From contig CAZOEL010000138.1 in the NCBI GenBank assembly GCA_964578835.1, positions 1 to 9,052 of the forward strand: a stretch of DNA of 9,052 nucleotides, read 5' to 3'. This DNA comes from CAZOEL01 sp964578835 (GTDB lineage: Bacteria; Desulfobacterota; Syntrophobacteria; Syntrophobacterales; Syntrophobacteraceae). The notes beneath the pieces are model-generated. The model was not told the DNA's origin. It searched no databases and saw only the letters and a program-made list of their open reading frames with translations. Shown piece after piece: positions 1-5,480 of the stretch; position 1 is the first letter of the stretch; each line of letters starts with the position of its first letter. The translations under genes were made by a program, and so were the position numbers.

Positions 1-201
1 TACCCCGAAGGGGTTTGATAAACCAGCCCGGGGTAATCACCCCGGGTATGCGGTGAAAGAAGGTATGATTCCCTGAAAGGGATACATAGAGATGTGCCGA
101 TCTTTATGTATCCCTTTCAGGGAATAGAACCCTGTCTGACACTATTCCCGGGGTGGCGCTCTCGCTTACCCCGGGCTGGTTTATCAAACCCCTTCGGGGT
201 A
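1..201. repeat. Nested inverted-repeat element (MITE/REP-like)
   Basis: Positions 1-35 and 167-201 are perfect 35-nt inverted copies, both ending in TA (TACCCC...GGGGTA). Each arm contains its own hairpin (CCCCGAAGGGG at the left, CCCCTTCGGGG at the right). Further in, CACCCCGGG (38-46) pairs with CCCGGGGTG (147-155). A perfect 21-nt pair at 68-88 and 105-125 closes on a 16-nt loop. The whole 201 bp could therefore fold as one long stem with internal loops, or extrude as a cruciform. There is no ORF inside. The design fits a miniature inverted-repeat element or a structured intergenic repeat; a structured RNA is an alternative. The element starts at the window edge, so its left boundary and any target-site duplication cannot be judged. 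Confidence 0.8.
68..125. repeat. Perfect 21-bp hairpin at the core of the element
   Basis: ATTCCCTGAAAGGGATACATA at 68-88 is exactly inverted at 105-125, leaving 16 nt (89-104) as loop. Each arm also contains a smaller CCCTGAAAGGG-type self-complementary stretch. No T-tract follows on either strand, so this is not a standard intrinsic terminator. Confidence 0.8.
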
Positions 202-573
202 GAAAAACCTCAAACCAAAAAACTTGAACATCGAGTTAGAGATCTGTCTCAAAGATGAAAAAACCGTCGCAGCCGCATGACTCGCTGCGCCGACTTTGGT
301 TGCGGCCGCAGGCCATGCCGATGCTTACTGCGGCGAGTAATATTCTAGCTCATTTCAGTATAAAGCTAACACAGTGGTGAGGATACTTCCAAAGAAGAAT
401 CAGTGCAATTTATTGAGCGCGTGGAACGATTCTTTTGCGTGGTGACCAGATAGCGGGCGCCTTTGTATATGCTGGAGAGTGACAACATCCACGTATCTGA
501 GAGAGCTTACCGGTAGAGCTGGATTGTGGGACCAAAGGGCGAGCAAACTCTAAAGCAGAGAGGAGATGTGTTT
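202..573. other. Intergenic region, no supported gene
   Basis: No convincing gene, RNA or strong promoter is visible. An ATG at 255 opens a 41-codon frame without a ribosome binding site and with no recognisable protein character. The only useful signal is the Shine-Dalgarno AGGAG at 561-565 that serves the next gene. Confidence 0.5.
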
Positions 574-819
574 GTGACAATGATAAAAAGAGTCGTTGCA
601 GTTACTGCTGTCGTTTTTATGCTATCGGGCTGCGCCGGTATGACGGCGCGAGAGCAGAGGGTATTGAGTGGAGCTGGGATAGGCGCGGCGGGCGGCGCCG
701 TAATCGGAGCTGTGACCGCAGGAAATCCCGGCGCCGGGGCTGCTGTCGGAGCGGCAGTGGGAGGAGCGGTCGGAGCCGTGGGTGGACTCGTGGTTGATGA
801 AATTGAGAGTCGTAGGTAG
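574..819 (+). CDS. Glycine-zipper lipoprotein, OsmB/YMGG-like
   Basis: Small predicted lipoprotein of about 81 residues. The N-terminus has a charged start (IKR), a hydrophobic stretch and the lipobox LSGC, with the acylated Cys at residue 20. The rest is a glycine/alanine-rich helix hairpin with repeated GxxxG-type spacing (for example GAGIGAAGGAVIGA, then GAAVGAAVGGAVGAVGG), ending in a short charged tail. This is the pattern of glycine-zipper two-TM lipoproteins such as OsmB, which sit in or at the outer membrane; their exact role is poorly defined. GTG 574 is chosen because AGGAG (561-565) lies 8 nt upstream. ATG 580 (14-nt spacing) and GTG 568 (2-nt spacing) are possible but less well placed. 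The gene stands alone, with no close partner on its strand. The family-level call is solid; any stress role is inferred only from OsmB. Confidence 0.82.
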   Translation: MTMIKRVVAVTAVVFMLSGCAGMTAREQRVLSGAGIGAAGGAVIGAVTAGNPGAGAAVGAAVGGAVGAVGGLVVDEIESRR

Positions 820-935
820 CCCCCGGTTTTGGCTATATGAAGCTCCACTTTCTATTATGAAGGCTCATCTTCAAGCGATCCTTGCGCTTTCCCCTCTGCG
901 ATTCCGCATCATTCATCGTGGAGGGGGATTTATCA
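820..935. other. Short convergent intergenic region
   Basis: This lies between the lipoprotein gene and the 3' end of the minus-strand hydrolase. TAGCC/GGCTA around 815-835 could form a weak 5-bp stem, but no T-tract follows. No convincing terminator is visible. Confidence 0.3.
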
Positions 936-1559
936 TCAGCTCATCAATTCATGCATGTTCAATTCTCCCGAGGGCCGAATGTCGGCCTTGAGCACCTTCT
1001 GCATGAGCTCCAATGCTTGTCGATTGTCTTCCGGATCTATTGAAGCCACACAGTCCGAAGGCGCTATGATCTCATAATCGCGCACGTAGGCGTCTGCCGC
1101 CGTGAACAGGATGCAGTTGTTTCCGGCTATTCCTGTAAGGATAAGGACCCTTGCGCCCAGGCGTCTGAGCAGCAGATCGAGTGTGGTCGAGAAAAATCCG
1201 GAGTGCTTCGGCTTCAGGACAAAATAGTCGTCTTCGCCGGGTTTCAGTATCTCGGCGATTGGCTTTCCTCTGACGCCATCTTCGAGACAATGCCGCACCA
1301 GAGCCTTGAAATCCGATCTCCATTTGCCAAAGTTGTCATTTACGTAAACCGATGGAATTCCAGCTTGCCGCGCTGCGGTCTTCAACTCCCTGATTCTCTC
1401 GGCCATGGGCATTCCATAACGCAACAGCTCCTCTCCGCCTTCAAATTCGAGATCATTGATTACATCGATTAGGAGAAGCGCTACAGGCGAGCGGTCTGGA
1501 GCGTTTCCGTGCAGGTCCTCACTTTTTACCGGCAAATCCATGCCTCCTTTATAATTCAT
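936..1559 (-). CDS. Isochorismatase-family cysteine hydrolase
   Basis: 207-residue cytosolic alpha/beta hydrolase of the isochorismatase/nicotinamidase superfamily, whose members hydrolyse amides or vinyl ethers with an Asp-Lys-Cys triad. All three elements are visible: D32 in LLLIDVINDLEF, K116 in LKPKHSGFFSTTL, and C149 in TGIAGNNCILFTAADA, which also carries the usual small-residue turn before the nucleophile and the typical AxDA after it. Length is normal for a single-domain member. ATG 1559 is preceded by GGAGG with 6-nt spacing. A second Met at residue 7 also follows a GGAGG, but only 1 nt away, so the first start is preferred. The substrate cannot be read from sequence: nothing nearby points to NAD, siderophore or pyrimidine metabolism. 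The gene is divergent from the alpha/beta hydrolase at 1892. Confidence 0.9.
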   Translation of the reverse strand: MNYKGGMDLPVKSEDLHGNAPDRSPVALLLIDVINDLEFEGGEELLRYGMPMAERIRELKTAARQAGIPSVYVNDNFGKWRSDFKALVRHCLEDGVRGKPIAEILKPGEDDYFVLKPKHSGFFSTTLDLLLRRLGARVLILTGIAGNNCILFTAADAYVRDYEIIAPSDCVASIDPEDNRQALELMQKVLKADIRPSGELNMHELMS

Positions 1560-1602
1560 GTTCTTCCTCCGAGGAGCGCGGGATGATCGGCCTCATCGGG
1601 TC

Positions 1603-1632
1603 AATATACGATTTGTTTGAGACCCTATTGAA
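1603..1632 (-). promoter_or_regulatory. Candidate sigma70-type promoter for the isochorismatase-family gene
   Basis: On the minus strand, TTCAAT (complement of 1627-1632) and TATATT (complement of 1603-1608) are separated by 18 nt. Transcription would start near 1596, giving a leader of about 37 nt that contains the ribosome binding site. The -35 match is weak, so this is a candidate only. Confidence 0.3.
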
Positions 1633-1640
1633 AATATATG
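1613..1640 (+). promoter_or_regulatory. Candidate plus-strand promoter upstream of the alpha/beta hydrolase
   Basis: TTGTTT (1613-1618) and TATATG (1635-1640) have 16-nt spacing. The site overlaps the minus-strand candidate, as in a compact divergent control region. The hydrolase start is about 250 nt downstream, so the leader would include the mini-ORF at 1765-1848. Confidence 0.22.
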
Positions 1641-1764
1641 GCTCCTTTTCTCCAATAGTAAGGGAAAGGCGCCGCAGTTTAATCGCGCTTGGCAGGTGAG
1701 CTCGATCCTATGGCCTCATAGGCTTTGACAAAGAGGCATCCTGTTGTTAGAAGTTTTAGAAAAG

Positions 1765-1848
1765 ATGACGCTCATCGGCGTCGTTTTGTTGAGTCTTTGC
1801 GCTTTCACTATTCTGATGCCTTCGGCTGGAGGCTATGGCGAAAAATGA
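1765..1848 (+). CDS. 27-codon signal-peptide-like mini-ORF (leader or frameshifted 5' end)
   Basis: The frame encodes a 27-residue peptide beginning MTLIGVVLLSLCAFTILM and continuing PSAGGYGEK. Its hydrophobic core and small-residue end look like a Sec signal sequence. It ends with TGA at 1846-1848, inside the first codons of the longer hydrolase frame that opens at 1835. It is in frame 1, whereas the hydrolase is in frame 2. The ribosome binding site is weak. It may be the original export signal of the hydrolase disconnected by a one-base change, a short leader, or chance. Low certainty. Confidence 0.25.
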   Translation: MTLIGVVLLSLCAFTILMPSAGGYGEK

Positions 1849-1891
1849 GAATAAAGCAAGCATTTCCCATGAATTCAAAGGAGACGTTTTG

Positions 1892-2692
1892 ATGGATGGC
1901 ATTCTTCAGATCGACTACTCGGCGCTGGACAGACCGGAAATCCTGAGGTTTCTTTTTCATCCGCGACCTGAATGGTCCGGCTCCATATCTGGAGGGGCGG
2001 GTCAGAACGTGCTGATTCCCGTTGAAGAGAACGTCGCGATAGGCGCGAGTTTCTATATGGCGAATCAGAAGGCTTCCAATATCCTCTTTTTTCATGGCAA
2101 TGGAGAGATCGTATCCGATTACGAAGACCTGGGCCCCATCTACAACCGTATGGGCATCAACTTTCTTCCCGTCGACTATAGGGGCTATGGCAGATCTACG
2201 GGAAATCCGACAGTCACGGCCATGTTGAAAGACTCGCACAAAATCCTCGACTTCGTTGCCGACTGGCTGAGCAAGAACGGCTATACGGGACCGATCGTCG
2301 TCATGGGGAGATCGCTTGGAAGCGCATCGGCTCTCGAGCTTGCAGCCAACCATAAGGAGCGGATACGCGGTCTTGTGATTGAAAGCGGCTTTGCTTATGC
2401 CTCGCCGCTTCTGAAGCTTCTGGGCGTCGACGCCTCGAGGCTCGGGTTCAAAGAAGAGGAAGGGTTCCGCAATGTGGACAAGATCCAGCAATTTGAAGGA
2501 CCAACCCTCATCATTCATGCGGAGCAGGATCGCATCATTCCCCTCTCCGATGGAAAGACTCTCTATCAATACTCCCGCGCGAAAGACAAGACCCTGGTGA
2601 CAATTCCCGATGCCGGGCACAACGATATTTTCTTCACCGGGGCGACAACCTACATGGCGGCAATCAAGACATTCGTCGAAAAATTGAAGTGA
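1892..2692 (+). CDS. Alpha/beta hydrolase (serine hydrolase)
   Basis: 266-residue alpha/beta-hydrolase-fold protein. From Met 1892, HGNGE (68-72) supplies the oxyanion-hole turn. DYRGYGRS (95-102) is the typical strand-loop after beta-4. The nucleophile elbow GRSLGS puts Ser at 141, the acid is D213 in HAEQDRIIP, and the His is H243 in DAGHND. Proteins of this build (BEM46/ABHD13-like and related esterase-like families) hydrolyse esters or thioesters; the substrate here is unknown. ATG 1892 is chosen because AAAGGAG (1877-1883) lies 8 nt upstream. The same frame opens earlier at ATG 1835, where GGAGG is only 2 nt away, and that would add 19 polar residues. No signal peptide is present in frame, so a cytosolic location is implied. 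The gene ends 15 nt before the convergent HIT gene. Confidence 0.88.
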   Translation: MDGILQIDYSALDRPEILRFLFHPRPEWSGSISGGAGQNVLIPVEENVAIGASFYMANQKASNILFFHGNGEIVSDYEDLGPIYNRMGINFLPVDYRGYGRSTGNPTVTAMLKDSHKILDFVADWLSKNGYTGPIVVMGRSLGSASALELAANHKERIRGLVIESGFAYASPLLKLLGVDASRLGFKEEEGFRNVDKIQQFEGPTLIIHAEQDRIIPLSDGKTLYQYSRAKDKTLVTIPDAGHNDIFFTGATTYMAAIKTFVEKLK

Positions 2693-2707
2693 TGGGCGGG
2701 CGCTCCG

Positions 2708-3133
2708 TCAGTCGCGATGTTCACGACCGTTCAGAGCATCGAGGCACAACATCCGGAGCTCTTCAACTTCTTGCTGCGTGTATTCCGCATCGATGGAGCT
2801 CCTTCCCCAGACAACGCCGGGCCAATAAGGATCGTTTTTCCAACGGCCGATCACATGGAAATGAAACTGGGGAACGATGTTTCCTATCGCTGCAATATTG
2901 ATTTTGTCGCATGAAAGCTTCTTCTTGAGCCCGGCCCCTAACGAAGAGGCCATAAAGGCCAGCTGGTCCCTAAGCCCCTTGTCTAAATCATGCCACTCAC
3001 CGGCGTCCGTTTCCGGGACTATGACAAGCCAGCGAACGGTGGAATCACGGTGCAACATGATCCAGCAATTCCCCCACTTGCCGAGGCAGTGGCAATCAGC
3101 TCTGATTCTCTGATCGATTTCAAGCTCTTTCAT
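2708..3133 (-). CDS. HIT-family (histidine triad) protein, QxHxH variant
   Basis: 141-residue HIT-domain protein. The signature region reads GNIVPQFHFHVIGRWKND, with H91 and H93 as the last two histidines. The position of the first His of the usual HxHxH triad is Q89. The tail that follows (DPYWPGVVWG) is typical of a proteobacterial HIT subgroup that I recall carrying the same Gln, so this is probably a subfamily trait rather than damage. HIT enzymes are nucleotide hydrolases or transferases acting on phosphoramidate or adenylyl substrates; the middle His is the usual nucleophile and corresponds to H91. The start is 2 nt after the TAA of the DUF599 gene. The only AAGGAG lies inside that gene, 14 nt from the ATG, so translational coupling is likely. 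Confidence 0.88.
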   Translation of the reverse strand: MKELEIDQRIRADCHCLGKWGNCWIMLHRDSTVRWLVIVPETDAGEWHDLDKGLRDQLAFMASSLGAGLKKKLSCDKINIAAIGNIVPQFHFHVIGRWKNDPYWPGVVWGRSSIDAEYTQQEVEELRMLCLDALNGREHRD

Positions 3134-3135
3134 CT

Positions 3136-3840
3136 TTATTGTCGGTACTCCTTACCGCGCGTTTCGATATCGCATTGCGCGGTGGAATAGTCGATCGTGC
3201 AGCAATGGTCCAGCTTATAGAGAACAAAAACAAGGATAATGCTGCCGAGAAACATCCACAGCGGGCCAAATAACCAGAGGGCAGCGGGCACAGACAGGTA
3301 AAAGGCCCTCATGCCCAGAGTGTAGTGCGCCATTCCCGTATCGAGAGTGTGCGCGATGAATTCGGGCGTGAGATGAGGATCGCAGTCGACGGGGACATTG
3401 ATCATGAAATTGACCTGGTTCATGTATCGGATAGAAAGGGTGAAGCTGAAGAAGGCAAAAAAGAAATGAACCATCAGCACCATCAGCTTGGCCATCAGCA
3501 AGGTTCTCATCCTCGAAAACATCAGGGTGAGATCGAAGGGAATCTCGGAAGCGTGCTCCGGTTTGAATAGAAAACTGAGAAGCCCCAGTCCGATAATCAT
3601 GGCTGTGGAGGCCAGGAAGCTCGAGGCCATGATCCAGTTGCGGAGGGTCTGCACAGAGAGGATATCCCTCTTTTGCGCAATAATGGATTCAACCCATACG
3701 CGCCTCAAATGGGTCGTAACGCCCATGTAGGTCTGCAGAGGCGCTTTGCGCACCTGTATGATCCAGTAGACATGATAGCCGGTCAAAAGAAGGAAAGTGG
3801 CTGTCCCGAAGACGATTTCCGTCCAATGGATCTCATTCAT
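3136..3840 (-). CDS. DUF599-family four-helix membrane protein
   Basis: 234-residue inner-membrane protein with about four hydrophobic segments, near residues 8-27, 71-92, 113-137 and 180-208. The cytosolic-looking stretch after helix 1 contains the conserved-looking RRVWVES and SVQTLRNWIMASSFLAS, which I recognise as typical of the DUF599 family; its function is unknown. The C-terminus is polar and Cys-containing (DHCC). GGAGG sits about 7 nt before ATG 3840, supporting the start. It is the third of four minus-strand genes and directly precedes the HIT gene with a 2-nt gap, so the two proteins are very likely made together. No biochemical role can be assigned. Confidence 0.87.
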   Translation of the reverse strand: MNEIHWTEIVFGTATFLLLTGYHVYWIIQVRKAPLQTYMGVTTHLRRVWVESIIAQKRDILSVQTLRNWIMASSFLASTAMIIGLGLLSFLFKPEHASEIPFDLTLMFSRMRTLLMAKLMVLMVHFFFAFFSFTLSIRYMNQVNFMINVPVDCDPHLTPEFIAHTLDTGMAHYTLGMRAFYLSVPAALWLFGPLWMFLGSIILVFVLYKLDHCCTIDYSTAQCDIETRGKEYRQ

Positions 3841-3934
3841 CGCCTGTCCTCCCTCCCGAGAAGGCGTTCAAACATTTCTTCAATGGATTCCCGTCGGGTC
3901 GTCTCCAGCCTAATTGGCCATCCACAAAAACCGG

Positions 3935-4465
3935 TTATGGAGATCCTTCTTCACTCAGACGATGAAGATACTCCCTGAGTTGCTGTCTCTTATCTTCTGA
4001 GAGAGCTGGGCAATCTTCCAACTGCCTTTCCCCTTCGGCTATCTGAACGGCGAAAGCAACGCAGGACGGCTCACCACAGATTGTGCAGTCAGCTCCCTGG
4101 AGGATGCGCAGGATCTCAACCACGTTTGGCTTCTGAACAGCTTCGAAGCGCGGCTGTATTTCGCTCCTCCGCTCCCACATCCTGTTAATGCTCTCTACCA
4201 GGAAATCCAGGATTTCCTCGGCTTCCGTCTCATCTTTCACCGTGCTTATGCCGATCCTTGTCGTATACACCACGACGATCCTTCCTTTCAATTTGAAAGA
4301 GACGGAAGGGGGATTGAGGACATAAAGGAATCCTCCCAACAATCCATTCAGGTAGGGAAGGGCTTCGGAAATATCTCCATCAAGGTAAGCCATGCATTGC
4401 AGACAGCCTTCCTGCGCTCTGCAGTGTCCCCACGACATATGCTTTCGATACCTTTTGATCAACAT
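3935..4465 (-). CDS. [4Fe-4S]-binding protein with C-terminal corrinoid-protein-type cluster domain
   Basis: 176-residue soluble protein. The C-terminal part has C127-x2-C130-x4-C135-x16-C152 in the setting GADCTICGEPSCVAFA...EGE...EDCP. This matches the 4Fe-4S domain (PF04060-type) found in corrinoid/iron-sulfur protein subunits and electron-transport RnfB-like proteins. The N-terminal 110 residues (LDGDISEALPYLNGLLGG, then NPPSVSFK) look like a conserved family partner domain seen in stand-alone (Fe-S)-binding proteins of anaerobic Deltaproteobacteria. That part has its own CxxC (C21, C24) and C15. AGGAG lies 6 nt before ATG 4465. The gene is on the same strand as DUF599 (94-nt gap) and the unknown 164-aa gene (108-nt gap). 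A redox or corrinoid-linked role is plausible but inferred. Confidence 0.82.
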   Translation of the reverse strand: MLIKRYRKHMSWGHCRAQEGCLQCMAYLDGDISEALPYLNGLLGGFLYVLNPPSVSFKLKGRIVVVYTTRIGISTVKDETEAEEILDFLVESINRMWERRSEIQPRFEAVQKPNVVEILRILQGADCTICGEPSCVAFAVQIAEGERQLEDCPALSEDKRQQLREYLHRLSEEGSP

Positions 4466-4480
4466 CGCGTACTCCTCTCT

Positions 4481-4494
4481 TGCGCCGCAGCGCA
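4481..4494 (-). promoter_or_regulatory. Small hairpin just upstream of the Fe-S gene ribosome binding site
   Basis: TGCGC (4481-4485) and GCGCA (4490-4494) form a 5-bp G+C-rich stem with a 4-nt loop. On the minus strand it ends a few bases before the AGAGGAG of the Fe-S protein gene. It might tune translation start or mRNA stability; chance is also possible. Confidence 0.2.
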
Positions 4495-4573
4495 GTTCTA
4501 AACCGATCTAACAAGACAGCAGCACGCCTTCGACATCCCTATCCGTCTCAAGACCAACGCCTCCGACGGAGCT

Positions 4574-5068
4574 TCAGAGTAAGCCTTCTGTATCGTCTTT
4601 CCGCGCTTTCATCGGTTTCGGTCTTCTTTTAATAATGGGATCATCCAGCGATTCGATGTAGCCGTCCTCTCTCAACTGCTTCAGGGCTTCGTCAAGAATG
4701 GCTTCCTCATCGATTCCCGTCATCATCTTCAGAGCATTCCTTTCTCTGAGCCGTTGCTTTTCGGGCGTGCCGCTGTAGGTCATGAGCACCATGTATGTTT
4801 TGAAGCTCTCTTCGGACATTTTCGAGAGCCTTCCGCTCAGCAGGAGATCGCATAGATCGAGAAAGAGATCCGATACTTCGACTGGAAGAAGCGATAAGTC
4901 ATACGAATGGCTCTGCACCTGTTCTATTATGTGAGCTTTGAAGGCAACTGAAGGCGTCCGGGCCAGGTCTCCACTATCAATCATCTTCTTGATGCCCGCT
5001 AGAAAGGGGTCGGCAAGCGTTGGATCCGAGATTGAGGTCTTCTTCTGTCTTTCAGCTGAAACCCGCAT
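4574..5068 (-). CDS. Unrecognised 164-residue soluble protein
   Basis: I do not recognise this protein. It is hydrophilic, has no signal peptide or membrane segment, and looks mostly helical. Residues about 20-115 (AGIKKMIDSGDLARTPSV..., LFLDLCDLLLSGRLSKMSEE...) have regular leucines suitable for a helical bundle. The segment after 115 (DEEAILDEALKQLREDGYIE) resembles the recognition part of a winged-helix or a short coiled segment, followed by a basic Lys/Arg-rich tail (IKRRPKPMKARK). Nucleic-acid binding is therefore possible but unproven. AAGGAG about 6 nt before ATG 5068 is a strong ribosome binding site, supporting a real gene. It is the first of four minus-strand genes, 108 nt ahead of the Fe-S protein gene. 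Confidence 0.72.
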   Translation of the reverse strand: MRVSAERQKKTSISDPTLADPFLAGIKKMIDSGDLARTPSVAFKAHIIEQVQSHSYDLSLLPVEVSDLFLDLCDLLLSGRLSKMSEESFKTYMVLMTYSGTPEKQRLRERNALKMMTGIDEEAILDEALKQLREDGYIESLDDPIIKRRPKPMKARKDDTEGLL

Positions 5069-5141
5069 GGTTTTCTCCTTTTTTCATACGCTTTTGCGCA
5101 CTAGCCTGTCTCTTCGGTTGTCTAAAAGCCTTTTCCTTTAC

Positions 5142-5232
5142 TCTTTCCCGCGCGCCATATAGTGTCGCGTCCAATGCTATCGCGTGTTAGCGCATGCACA
5201 GCCATCAGGATGACAATCTATGGCGCGGGAAG
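5142..5232. repeat. Imperfect inverted repeat around a 56-bp core
   Basis: CGCGCCATA at 5151-5159 is exactly inverted as TATGGCGCG at 5219-5227. Allowing two 2-nt bulges, the pairing extends outward into CTTTCCCG (left) and CGGGAAG (right). The enclosed sequence has no coding signal. It could be a remnant of a small repeat element or a regulatory structure for the divergent genes. Confidence 0.4.
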
Positions 5233-5424
5233 AAATATAGATATAGGTAAATGTCTTTAAAATCATGCGTGGCGCTTGGTATTCTTCATATACTGTAATC
5301 ACCCGTCCTAAACGGAGTAAAGCATGTAAGTCTTTATAAGAATAATGAAAGAACGGATCTCTCTTCATTTACGAAGAAAAAGAGCGAACGCAATTTATTT
5401 TTGGAACTTTTCCGTCCCTGTTTT

Positions 5425-5458
5425 GTCAAAGTCAATTGAGGAGAAAGTCAACAGTCAA
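5425..5458 (+). promoter_or_regulatory. Four GTCAA boxes upstream of the VIT/VWA gene (possible operator)
   Basis: GTCAA occurs at 5425, 5431, 5447 and 5454, arranged as two close pairs whose equivalent members are 22-23 nt apart, about two helical turns. They lie immediately before the ribosome binding site of the VIT/VWA gene. Such spacing fits a dimeric regulator binding one DNA face, but no named regulator is recognised. Confidence 0.25.
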
Positions 5459-5480
5459 ACTGGGATAATGAGGAGGCTCT

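Larger units (their letters stand above)
5069..5480. other. 412-bp divergent intergenic region with repeats, no supported gene
   Basis: This separates the minus-strand cluster from the VIT/VWA gene and must hold promoters for both, although I see no strong -35/-10 pair. It contains an imperfect long inverted repeat (5142-5232) and four GTCAA boxes (5425-5458), listed separately. A minus-strand 63-codon frame (5368-5177) lacks a ribosome binding site and is not supported. The far end holds AGGAGG (5471-5476) for the downstream gene. Confidence 0.6.

Noticed and set aside
1..201. CRISPR array or intrinsic terminator reading of the repeated GGGG/CCCC blocks
   Set aside because: The repeats are inverted and nested, not direct with regular spacers, and no T-tract follows the stems.
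255..380. 41-codon plus-strand frame after the inverted-repeat element
   Set aside because: Lacks a ribosome binding site and any recognisable composition; it is a chance frame in a G+C-rich stretch.
507..848. 113-codon minus-strand frame opposite the glycine-zipper lipoprotein
   Set aside because: Low-complexity Pro/Ala/Thr product that mirrors the Gly/Ala repeats of the real gene; no ribosome binding site or family.
1808..2620. 270-codon minus-strand frame opposite the alpha/beta hydrolase
   Set aside because: The plus strand carries a complete catalytic triad and conserved motifs; the antisense product has no recognisable domain and only reflects the codon pattern.
5177..5368. 63-codon minus-strand frame in the divergent intergenic region
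   Set aside because: No ribosome binding site before its ATG and no protein-like features; the region is explained better as regulatory and repeat sequence.
5464..5469. GATAAT as a -10 box of the VIT/VWA promoter
   Set aside because: Transcription would start at or after the ribosome binding site (5471-5476), removing it, and no matching -35 lies at the right distance.
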